Both the position numbers and the translations under genes were made by a program. A DNA stretch of 21,255 bases, taken from the NCBI GenBank assembly GCA_903827735.1, contig CAIKJM010000513.1:1-21255 (forward strand), in the 5' to 3' direction. Below are positions 14,804-21,255 of the stretch, piece after piece (the first letter of the stretch is position 1; each line of letters begins with the position of its first letter). The DNA comes from an uncultured Rhodanobacter sp. GTDB lineage: Bacteria; Pseudomonadota; Gammaproteobacteria; Xanthomonadales; Rhodanobacteraceae. The notes under the pieces were generated by a model. That model made no database searches. It was not told where the DNA came from and was given only the letters and a program-made list of their open reading frames with translations.

Positions 14804-17071
14804 ATGCGATCAGCCGCAGTGGGTTCGATAGTGGTGTGCGCGTGGGTGATTGCCGTCGCCGCAGGCGTCGTGAGCATGACAGCCCATGCTGAGTCAATCG
14901 CAGCGGCGGCGTCCGTCGCCAGCCCGGCATCGGCTGCTCCCAACACGGCCGTGGTCCAGCGAGCGGGACCCGACCCGGCCGACATTCCCTTTGCCTCGGC
15001 GCATGCCGCCGGGCCAAGTACGCCCAGTGCGACGAACGCCTGGGGCGGCGAGCGCACGGGAAAAGAGGCTACGCTGTCGGATCGTGTAGTGAGCTACCAG
15101 ATAAACGCCGATTTGGATGCGGCGAAGCACGCGGTGAGCGCCACTGAACACATGACCTGGCGCAATCGCAGCGATCGCGCGGTGAGCCGGGTCTACTTTC
15201 ACCTCTATCTCAACGGATTCAAGAACAACGGCAGTACCTGGTTCACCGAACGCAAGGTACTCACGGCGCATGGCCAGTCGCGCGGCGCGGCGTCGCTGGA
15301 AAAAGGCCAGTGGGGCTGGATTGACCTCAAGCAGGTAAAGCAGGGTTCCACGTCGCTGGCCTGGCATTACGTGCAGCCGGACGGCGGTCCGGCCACCGAT
15401 CAGAGCGTGGCCTGCATCGAGCTGGCGCAGCCGATTCCGGCCGGCGGCACGCTGACGCTGGACATCGATTTTCTCAGCCAGCTGCCTCGCGTGGTCGAGC
15501 GCACCGGCTGGTGGGGCGATTTCAACCTGGTCGGCCAGTGGTTTCCGAAGATCGGCGTGCTCGAGCTGGCCGGTGAACGCGGCGCCACGGCGCCGCGCTG
15601 GAACGTGCACGAATTCCACTTCAACAGCGAGTTCTACGCCGACTTCGGCAGCTTCGACGTGCATCTGACGGCACCCAGCGACTACACCGTGGGCGCCGTC
15701 GGCAAGCTGGATGGCCAGCCGACGCAGGCGCAGGGCAAGACGACGTATCACTTCGTGCAGGGCGACGTGCATGACTTCGCTTGGGTTGCAGCAAAGGGTT
15801 ACAAGACGCTGGACGGCTCCTGGCAAGGGCCGGGCAGTCCCAAGGTGGCCGTACGCGTGATCTATCCGGCGGAATATGCGGCCACCGCGGCGCCGACGCT
15901 GAAATCGACCATCGATTCGCTCGGCTATTTCTCGAACACGTTGGGCGCCTATCCGTACGAGACAATCACTGCCGTGGTGCCGCCGTACAACGCCAGCGAA
16001 GCGGGTGGCATGGAGTACCCAACCTTTTTTACCTCGGATGGCTACAAGGAAATCGTGCCCGGCACGCTCAACGAGTACATGAGCGATTTCGTCAACATCC
16101 ACGAATTCGGCCACGGCTATTTCTATGGGCTGCTCGCCTCTAACGAGTTTGAAGAGCCCATGCTTGACGAAGGCATGAACGAATACTGGGACGACCGCAT
16201 GATGCGCGAGCGCAACGAGGACGTGGTGCTGGCGACGCCGCTGATGAAGCGTCTGGGCGTAGCGCCCGCGATGACCGGCTTCATGCTCGATCGCACGGCC
16301 GCCGACCTGAAGCAGCCGGCGGATCCGTTGTCCCAGAACAGCTGGGATCGCCTTTCCAGCAGCAGCTACAACACGGTGTACTCGCGAACCGCCACGGCGA
16401 TGCACGATCTGGAAGATCGCCTGGGTAAGAGCGTGATGGAACGCGCCATGCGCCTTTATTACCAGCGCTGGCGCTTTCGTCACCCGTCGTCGGCGGACCT
16501 GCGCGCTGCGCTGATCGATGGCTCCGGTGACGCGAAAGACGTCAATGCGATCTTCGATCAGTACGTTTATGGCACGGCGCATATCGACGACAGCGTCACC
16601 GATATCGACGTGGTCGAGGTGTTGCCAAATGCCGGCGTCGTCACGACCAATGGCAAGCCCGTTGAGAGCGATCAAGAGGCGCTGGACAAGCAGATCAAGA
16701 AGCAGCGTGAAGCGTGGGAAAAAGCGCATCCCAAGGCCAGGTTCGACGACGAGGGCCCGTTCCCCTGGCGCAGCACGGTGACCGTTTTCCGCGACGGCGC
16801 GTCGGTGCGGCAGCTGCTGCGCGTCACGTTTGCCGATGGCACGCACCAGGACGTGGTCTGGAACGACGACCGCCGCTGGGCGCGCTTCGATTTCGTGAAA
16901 CCGGCCAAGGTCGTATCGGCCGAACTCGACCCGCCGCAGCTGGCGTATCTGGACGCGGACAAACTCAACGAGAGCCTCACGACCAAGCCCGACGGCGCCG
17001 CTTCGCGCCGGTGGACGGCCGATTTGGCGGCCGCACTCGAAGCGTTCTACGCCGCGCTGGTGACGCTGTGA
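14804..17071 (+). CDS. Exported M1-family zinc metallopeptidase
   Basis: A 755-residue protein with a Sec signal peptide (basic MRS, hydrophobic core to about residue 25, AHA cleavage site near 29). The gluzincin site is complete: HEFGH (His433, Glu434, His437) and, exactly 18 residues on, Glu456 in LDEGMNEYW. GGMEY (401-405) takes the place of the GAMEN substrate loop of classic M1 aminopeptidases. An N-terminal beta-sandwich and a C-terminal domain with several long beta segments fit the M1 fold. It should trim peptides in the periplasm or outside. The start at 14804 is supported by GGGGAG 10 bases upstream; the longer start at 14732 would spoil the signal peptide. The stop overlaps the next gene by one base (TGATG), so the pair is coupled. 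Confidence 0.93.
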   Translation: MRSAAVGSIVVCAWVIAVAAGVVSMTAHAESIAAAASVASPASAAPNTAVVQRAGPDPADIPFASAHAAGPSTPSATNAWGGERTGKEATLSDRVVSYQINADLDAAKHAVSATEHMTWRNRSDRAVSRVYFHLYLNGFKNNGSTWFTERKVLTAHGQSRGAASLEKGQWGWIDLKQVKQGSTSLAWHYVQPDGGPATDQSVACIELAQPIPAGGTLTLDIDFLSQLPRVVERTGWWGDFNLVGQWFPKIGVLELAGERGATAPRWNVHEFHFNSEFYADFGSFDVHLTAPSDYTVGAVGKLDGQPTQAQGKTTYHFVQGDVHDFAWVAAKGYKTLDGSWQGPGSPKVAVRVIYPAEYAATAAPTLKSTIDSLGYFSNTLGAYPYETITAVVPPYNASEAGGMEYPTFFTSDGYKEIVPGTLNEYMSDFVNIHEFGHGYFYGLLASNEFEEPMLDEGMNEYWDDRMMRERNEDVVLATPLMKRLGVAPAMTGFMLDRTAADLKQPADPLSQNSWDRLSSSSYNTVYSRTATAMHDLEDRLGKSVMERAMRLYYQRWRFRHPSSADLRAALIDGSGDAKDVNAIFDQYVYGTAHIDDSVTDIDVVEVLPNAGVVTTNGKPVESDQEALDKQIKKQREAWEKAHPKARFDDEGPFPWRSTVTVFRDGASVRQLLRVTFADGTHQDVVWNDDRRWARFDFVKPAKVVSAELDPPQLAYLDADKLNESLTTKPDGAASRRWTADLAAALEAFYAALVTL

Positions 17072-17967
17072 TGGCCGTCGCCTCGGCTCGTCGACCGGGA
17101 TTCGGCGCACTCATCTCCGCCATGCTTTCCGCGCTGCAGTGGCGGTTACTTCTGCTATGGCTGCTGATCATGCTGATCCCTGCCACGCTGGTGGCACTGC
17201 CGTTCTGGCGTGTGCTCGCCGGCATGCTGGATCACTCGGTGCACGCCGCCGCTTGGGCGCAGCATTTCAACGCGATGATGTTCGGCGATGTTGGTTTTGC
17301 CCTTAGTGAGCACGTGGGCTGGCTGGGTGGTACGGCAATACTCGGGCTGGTGACTACGCTGGCGATGTCGCCCTTTCTGGACGGCATGATCATCGGCAGC
17401 GGTCGAGCCGGCCGCAGCCTGGGTTTTGCCGGACTGCTGCACAGCGGGCTGGTCGAGTACGGGCGCATGTTCCGCCTGATGCTGTGGTCGCTGCTGCCGT
17501 ATCTGGCCGTGGGCGGCGTGGCGATGCTGGGGTCACATCTGGCCGACGACCACGCCGACAAGGCCGTGCTGCAATCGCAGGCGGATCTCTGGGCGAGCAT
17601 CGCGCACGGCCTGCTGCTGGCGGCTTTTGTGCTGGCCCAGTGCATCGTGGAGTCGGCGCGTGCGGCGTTCATTGCCGACATCACGCTGCGCTCGGCCACT
17701 CGCGCGTTTGGCCGCGGCATCAACCAGCTGCTGCGCCGGTTTTTTCGCACGGTGTTCTTTTATCTGCTGGTGAGCGCCGTCGGCTTTGCAGTCGCCGCGG
17801 CCGCTGGCGTCGGACGCATCCACGTTGCGGCAGTGGGCACCGCCGGATTTCTCACGGCGCTGCTGCTCAGTCAGCTGATGGTGGTGGCGTTGGGCTGGAT
17901 GCGCATTGCACGGCTGTTCGCGTTGGCCAGCCTGGGGCGTTCGCTGCGCCGGGCGGGATTGGGCTAG
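17071..17967 (+). CDS. Six-helix membrane protein of unknown function, coupled to the M1 peptidase
   Basis: A 298-residue inner-membrane protein with predicted helices at about 24-45, 84-103, 135-155, 175-195, 228-247 and 254-275. Short basic cytoplasmic segments include RAGRS, RGINQLLRRFFR and a final RSLRRAG. I recognise no family. The 44-60 loop has aromatic and His residues. The start at 17071 is part of the TGATG overlap with the peptidase gene; any earlier start would lie inside it. The shape resembles small integral-membrane partner or DUF-type transporters. Coupling with an exported peptidase suggests a shared process such as handling of peptides or of the peptidase itself; no catalytic motif supports more than that. 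Confidence 0.8.
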   Translation: MAVASARRPGFGALISAMLSALQWRLLLLWLLIMLIPATLVALPFWRVLAGMLDHSVHAAAWAQHFNAMMFGDVGFALSEHVGWLGGTAILGLVTTLAMSPFLDGMIIGSGRAGRSLGFAGLLHSGLVEYGRMFRLMLWSLLPYLAVGGVAMLGSHLADDHADKAVLQSQADLWASIAHGLLLAAFVLAQCIVESARAAFIADITLRSATRAFGRGINQLLRRFFRTVFFYLLVSAVGFAVAAAAGVGRIHVAAVGTAGFLTALLLSQLMVVALGWMRIARLFALASLGRSLRRAGLG

Positions 17968-18028
17968 AGGCACTGCGTCGGATGAGGTGAGGCGCGCTTG
18001 GTGCTTGAGCGCGCAACTTCGGTGCAAA

Positions 18029-18048
18029 AGGCGTTCAAGCAGACGCCT
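18029..18048 (+). terminator. Possible weak terminator in a convergent gap
   Basis: AGGCGT and ACGCCT form a 6-bp stem with an 8-base loop, followed by a short ATTT. A second 7-bp inverted repeat (17992-17998 with 18008-18014) stands just upstream. Location between the convergent membrane-protein and acetyltransferase genes fits termination, but the T-tract is poor. Confidence 0.3.
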
Positions 18049-18081
18049 AGATTTGAGGCGATAACATCGTACGAGTGAAAC

Positions 18082-18621
18082 TCAGGCCGACGCCCGGCTA
18101 AGCGCGGCACGGGGAGGATAGTAGGCGAACACGTGGTTGTGGCTGCCGTAGAAATCCATGTCTTCGATATGCTCGCCGCCCAGGCGCTCCGCTACACGAT
18201 CGGAAGCCTCGTTGCCGATGCGCACCAGACTGATCACGCGCGGTGCGTGCAGGTGGTGCCAGGCGAAATCGAGCACCGCATTACCTGCTTCGGTGGCATA
18301 GCCGTGGTGACGATGTCCTGGCTTGAGCATCCAACCCAGTTCTAGATCAGGCCAGCCGTCGGGGTACATCAGGCCGGCGCGGCCGATGAATTCACCGGTG
18401 GTTTTCAGCTCCAGTGCCCACATGCCGCAGCCGCGCAGCTGCCAGTGTCCGAGCAGCATCGCCAGCGAGCGCCAGGCGTTGGTGCGGTCCAGCGGCTGCC
18501 CGTCGCCGATCCAGCGCGTGCTTTCGACGTCGGCGAGCATCTTGGCGTAATCATTAAAGTGCTGTTCCGTCAGCGCAGTCAGGCGCAGTCGCGCCGTTTC
18601 GAGAGTAGGGATATCAGACAT
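18082..18621 (-). CDS. GNAT N-acetyltransferase, RimJ/RimL type
   Basis: This 179-residue protein opens with LETARLRLTAL, the RimJ-type strand, and has the acetyl-CoA pyrophosphate loop RHHGYATEA (104-112) after LGWMLKP, then VRIGNEASDRVAERLG, the helix that closes the CoA site. Members acetylate protein N-termini, small amines or antibiotics; the substrate is not readable. It starts inside the end of the SET-domain gene, overlapping by 8 bases; a GTG one codon earlier is possible. No clear ribosome site is present, in line with coupled translation after the SET gene. Confidence 0.92.
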   Translation of the reverse strand: MSDIPTLETARLRLTALTEQHFNDYAKMLADVESTRWIGDGQPLDRTNAWRSLAMLLGHWQLRGCGMWALELKTTGEFIGRAGLMYPDGWPDLELGWMLKPGHRHHGYATEAGNAVLDFAWHHLHAPRVISLVRIGNEASDRVAERLGGEHIEDMDFYGSHNHVFAYYPPRAALSRASA

Positions 18622-19099
18622 CACGATCGGCGTGGGAAGAATCCAGTAATTCTGCGAGCGCCCGCGTACTGCCGGCGAGGCTCTCGGACCAGGAAAAGCC
18701 CGTTATTGTCTCACCTGTGGCCGAATCTGCAAAATCCTCGCTTTCACCGGGCGGCAGCAGGTGCCGGTAGTCGACCGTCATCTCCGTCCCAGGCGGCAGC
18801 TCGGTCAGCGCGAAGACAAAGCCCAGGTGCCACAGCCCGTTGGGCTGGAAGCTGTGGTTGATATAGCATTCGTCCGGCCAGTCCGGCGAAAGCGTATAGC
18901 GATCCTCGAACCAGCGAGCGCTGGCGTGGAACTGGGCGCTGAGCTCCGGCGAGGCGTTAATGTCGGCGTGTCGGTAGGTGCGGTCGATGCCGTCCGGCGC
19001 CGTAATAATGCGGCCCGCGGCCACGGTTTCATCGAGAAACAGACCCTTGCCGGCGCCTGGGATGGCGGAATCGGCAATGTGGTAGCGCGGAAGAATCAT
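18614..19099 (-). CDS. SET-domain protein, probable lysine methyltransferase
   Basis: A small 161-residue protein consisting almost only of a SET domain. It has the N-terminal GAGKGLF loop for S-adenosylmethionine (15-21), the NHSFQPN motif (81-87) whose Asn-His contacts the cofactor, and ELPPGTEMTVDY (100-111) with Tyr111 as the likely catalytic tyrosine. Small bacterial SET proteins methylate lysines in proteins, in some cases chromatin-like or ribosomal targets. The gene overlaps the following acetyltransferase gene by 8 bases, so two protein or amine modifiers are co-made. An upstream gene encodes an exported Lys-rich helix-hairpin-helix protein, but that protein should be in another compartment. 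Confidence 0.88.
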   Translation of the reverse strand: MILPRYHIADSAIPGAGKGLFLDETVAAGRIITAPDGIDRTYRHADINASPELSAQFHASARWFEDRYTLSPDWPDECYINHSFQPNGLWHLGFVFALTELPPGTEMTVDYRHLLPPGESEDFADSATGETITGFSWSESLAGSTRALAELLDSSHADRDV

Positions 19100-19151
19100 G
19101 GCGACGCCGCAGCACGAACGGGGAAGGCGCTGGAGTGTAGCTCAGGCGGAT

Positions 19152-19183
19152 AGCTGGCGATGTCGACCTACAGATCGCCAGCT
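19152..19183. repeat. 10-bp inverted repeat downstream of the helix-hairpin-helix gene
   Basis: AGCTGGCGAT (19152-19161) pairs perfectly with ATCGCCAGCT (19174-19183) over a 12-base loop. It lies just past the neighbouring inverted repeat. There is no T-tract, so it is not an ordinary intrinsic terminator. Confidence 0.55.
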
Positions 19184-19186
19184 CGT

Positions 19187-19222
19187 GCGCCCTCCCAAAC
19201 CGTTGCCGTATCAGGAGGGCGC
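19187..19222. repeat. 9-bp inverted repeat 8 bases after the helix-hairpin-helix stop
   Basis: GCGCCCTCC (19187-19195) pairs perfectly with GGAGGGCGC (19214-19222) over an 18-base loop. With the next repeat it makes two hairpins in a row at the 3' end of the minus-strand transcript, perhaps for termination without a U-tract or for mRNA protection. Confidence 0.5.
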
Positions 19223-19230
19223 CCGAACAG

Positions 19231-19602
19231 TTATTCCCCCGCCGCCGCTCCTGCCGCCGGCTTTTTGCTGGTGCGCTTGGCTTTTTTGGCCGGCGTATCG
19301 GTTTTGGCCGCCGCCGCGTCGGCCGTCGAAGCGGTGTCCGCCAGCAGGATCGACGCGCGATTGCGCTCCAGCGTGGATTTGCCGATGCCCTTGATCTGGG
19401 TCAGATCGTCAGCGCTCTTGAACGGCCCGTTGGCATCGCGCCAGGCCACGATGGCGTCGGCCTTGGATTGACCGATGCCGTCGAGCGATTTGGCGATAGT
19501 GGCGGCGTCCGCCTTGTTGATGTTGACCGGCGTGCCGGCAAAGCTTAGCGCCGGCAGCGCCACAGCGAGGGCTAGAGCGATTCGAGCAAGAAGTTTATGC
19601 AT
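19231..19602 (-). CDS. Exported ComEA-like helix-hairpin-helix protein with a basic tail
   Basis: This 123-residue protein starts at 19602 with an excellent GGAGG 8 bases upstream. It has a Sec signal peptide (MHKLLARIALALAVALP, cleavage near SFAG), then VNINKADAATIAKSLDGIGQSKA and IKGIGKSTLERN, a ComEA-type tandem helix-hairpin-helix that binds DNA backbone non-specifically. The last 35 residues are Ala/Lys-rich (PAKKAKRTSKKPAAG), like a histone H1 tail. ComEA relatives hold incoming DNA in the periplasm during natural transformation; membrane-free versions like this one are common in Gram-negative bacteria. The basic tail would strengthen DNA binding. No other competence gene is in the window. 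Confidence 0.9.
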   Translation of the reverse strand: MHKLLARIALALAVALPALSFAGTPVNINKADAATIAKSLDGIGQSKADAIVAWRDANGPFKSADDLTQIKGIGKSTLERNRASILLADTASTADAAAAKTDTPAKKAKRTSKKPAAGAAAGE

Positions 19603-19610
19603 GGTGGTTT

Positions 19611-19615
19611 CCTCC
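19611..19615 (-). promoter_or_regulatory. Strong ribosome binding site of the helix-hairpin-helix gene
   Basis: GGAGG on the minus strand, 8 bases before the ATG at 19602. It fixes this start over longer in-frame readings that would hide the signal peptide. Confidence 0.8.
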
Positions 19616-19782
19616 GTGAGATGGCACGGCGGCATTCGCGCGCCGCCATGAAACTCTGGCATGCGGCAATCGGCCACGCAGTCGGCTCGGCTGCAGTAGC
19701 GGCGTGGGGAAGGCTCCTCCATGCGCGTGGGTAGTGCCTGATCGCGTGTCGGCGCCTGCAGCGGCATGCCGGGTCAGCGCGG

Positions 19783-19788
19783 TAGAAT
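19783..19788 (+). promoter_or_regulatory. Possible -10 element for the M20 peptidase gene
   Basis: TAGAAT, one base off the sigma-70 consensus, lies 30 bases before the M20 peptidase ATG. No good -35 hexamer is seen at the expected distance. Confidence 0.35.
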
Positions 19789-19818
19789 CGGGCATCGTAC
19801 TTTTGCCGGAAATTGACC

Positions 19819-21255
19819 ATGGACATTGTCCGCAAGATGGACCCCGACCGCCTTTCCGATTTCGTCAGCGGCCTGTGGGACGCCGAGATCGTGCCGCAGC
19901 TGGTCGAGTACATTCGCATTCCCAATAAATCCCCCATGTTCGACGCCCAGTGGGCCGAGCACGGCTATATGGATGCGGCGGTCAAGCTGATGGAAGACTG
20001 GGCACGCTCCAAGCTGAGCCAGCTGCCCGGCGCCACGCTCGAGGTGGTCCGGCTGGAAGGCCGCACGCCGCTCATCTATATCGAAGTGCCCGGCGCCAGC
20101 GACGACACCGTCATGCTCTACGGTCACCTGGACAAGCAGCCGGAAATGACGGGTTGGGCTGATGACCTCGGCCCGTGGAAGCCGGTGATCAAGGACGACA
20201 AGCTTTACGGCCGCGGCGGTGCCGACGACGGCTATGCGATCTTCGGCTCGCTGGCGGCGCTGCTGGCGCTGCATGAGCAGGGCGTGCCGCACGCGCGCTG
20301 CGTGATCATGATCGAGGCCTGCGAAGAATCCGGCAGCTACGACCTGCCGCACTATGTCGATCATCTAGCGCCGCGCATCGGTAGCCCGTCGCTGGTGGTC
20401 TGCCTCGATTCGGGCTGTGCCAACTACGACCAGCTGTGGCTGACCACCTCGCTGCGCGGTATGACCGGCGGCAACCTCACCGTGCAGGTGCTGGAGGAGG
20501 GCGTGCACTCGGGCGATGCGTCCGGTGTGGTGCCGTCCAGCTTCCGCATTCTGCGCGAGCTGCTGTCGCGGCTGGAGGATCCGGCAACCGGCCAGATCAA
20601 GCCAAAAGAACTCCACGTCGACATTCCGCCGCAGCGCATCGAGCAGGCCAAGGTATGCGCCGAGGTGCTGGGTGCGGATATCTACGACAAGTTTCCCTGG
20701 GTCGAGGGCATGCAGCCGGTGACCTCCGATCTGGCCGAGCTGGTGCTCAACCGCACCTGGCGCCCACAGCTGGCCGTCACCGGCGTCGGCGGCATGCCGC
20801 CGCTGGACAGCGCCGGCAACGTGCTGCGGCCGCAGACGTCGGTCAAGCTCAGCCTGCGCGTGCCGCCCACGCTCAACGGCGCCAAGGCCGGCGAGTTCGT
20901 CAAGCAGCTGCTGGAGGCCAACCCGCCGTACGGCGCCAAGGTCAGCTTCACGCTGGAGAAGGACGGCAGCGGCTGGAACGCGCCACAGCTGTCGCCCTGG
21001 CTCGAGCAGGCGGTGGCCGATGCCTCGCAGCATTATTTCGGTGCGCCGGCGGCGTATATGGGCGAGGGCGGCAGCATCCCGTTCATGGGGATGCTCGGCG
21101 AGAAATTTCCCAAGGCGCAGTTCCTCATCACCGGGGTACTTGGCCCACATTCCAACGCGCACGGCCCTAATGAGTTTCTGCATATCCCGACCGGCAAGAA
21201 GGTGACGATGGTCGTGGCCGAGGTTGTCGCCCAGCACTTTCAAGCAGGCGGTAAG
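19819..21255 (+). CDS. M20-family metallopeptidase (dipeptidase-like), 3'-truncated
   Basis: The frame runs from the ATG at 19819 through the last base without a stop, giving the first 479 residues of a nearly complete protein. It matches the cytosolic nonspecific dipeptidase/carnosinase branch of M20. Metal ligands are His103 in YGHLDKQPE, Asp136 in RGGADDG, Glu170 in EACEESGS (Glu169 the likely general base), Asp197 in CLDSG, and the His in GPHSNAHGPNE near the C-terminus. EGVHSGDASGVVP belongs to the dimerisation domain. No signal peptide, so cytosolic. It should release amino acids from dipeptides with two zinc or manganese ions. It stands alone in the window, with its own upstream region of 216 bp shared divergently with the helix-hairpin-helix gene. 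Confidence 0.93.
   Translation, partial: MDIVRKMDPDRLSDFVSGLWDAEIVPQLVEYIRIPNKSPMFDAQWAEHGYMDAAVKLMEDWARSKLSQLPGATLEVVRLEGRTPLIYIEVPGASDDTVMLYGHLDKQPEMTGWADDLGPWKPVIKDDKLYGRGGADDGYAIFGSLAALLALHEQGVPHARCVIMIEACEESGSYDLPHYVDHLAPRIGSPSLVVCLDSGCANYDQLWLTTSLRGMTGGNLTVQVLEEGVHSGDASGVVPSSFRILRELLSRLEDPATGQIKPKELHVDIPPQRIEQAKVCAEVLGADIYDKFPWVEGMQPVTSDLAELVLNRTWRPQLAVTGVGGMPPLDSAGNVLRPQTSVKLSLRVPPTLNGAKAGEFVKQLLEANPPYGAKVSFTLEKDGSGWNAPQLSPWLEQAVADASQHYFGAPAAYMGEGGSIPFMGMLGEKFPKAQFLITGVLGPHSNAHGPNEFLHIPTGKKVTMVVAEVVAQHFQAGGK

Noticed and set aside
14894..17110. Minus-strand frame of 738 codons opposite the M1 peptidase gene
   Set aside because: Its composition is Arg/His-rich without recognisable domain or signal, and the opposite strand has the full HExxH-x18-E enzyme with a signal peptide.
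20365..21243. Minus-strand frame of 292 codons near the right end
   Set aside because: It lies entirely opposite the M20 peptidase, whose frame is open to the window edge and carries all metal ligands.

Overview
The window is a GC-rich gammaproteobacterial chromosome segment. Codon use, gene content and protein style (NodT-type outer membrane lipoprotein, MacB-like ABC pair, QseB/QseC-like two-component pair, Lys/Ala-rich ComEA-like protein) suggest Lysobacterales/Xanthomonadales, most likely a Rhodanobacteraceae relative such as Dyella, Luteibacter or Rhodanobacter. That placement is inferred from general resemblance, not from a database search. No tRNA, rRNA, CRISPR array or insertion sequence was seen. 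Nineteen genes are called, and both ends of the window cut through a gene.

Layout. (1) 3-1292: 3' part of a class III aminotransferase, ending at a strong bidirectional terminator. (2) 1376-7777: a compact group that looks like a small biosynthetic locus. It holds a stand-alone FabF-type ketosynthase and an acyl carrier protein (minus strand), a divergent pair of a FemAB/GNAT-like N-acyltransferase and an arginase-fold metallohydrolase (plus strand), and a minus-strand run of serine esterase, two half-size EamA/SMR-like transporters and a DegT-type PLP aminotransferase. (3) 7858-12221: a complete tripartite ABC efflux system in the order outer membrane factor, FtsX/MacB permease, ATPase, lipoprotein adaptor; all start/stop junctions are overlapping or nearly so. 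(4) 12432-14527: an OmpR-family response regulator and its histidine kinase, 210 bp upstream of the efflux genes on the same strand. (5) 14804-17967: divergent secreted M1-family metallopeptidase coupled to a six-helix membrane protein of unknown role. (6) 18082-19602: a minus-strand set of GNAT acetyltransferase, SET-domain protein and exported helix-hairpin-helix protein. (7) 19819-21255: 5' part of an M20 metallopeptidase, still open at the window edge.

Working model (inference). The ketosynthase and ACP, fed by primary fatty acid synthesis, build or supply an acyl chain. The DegT enzyme supplies or modifies an amino-bearing building block, the GNAT-like enzyme joins acyl and amine, and the arginase-fold enzyme and esterase trim the product. 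The EamA pair could flip or export it. The adjacent two-component system and ABC exporter could sense and remove the product or a related membrane-active compound. I do not recognise this gene combination as a named pathway; it is the best candidate in the window for an undescribed system.
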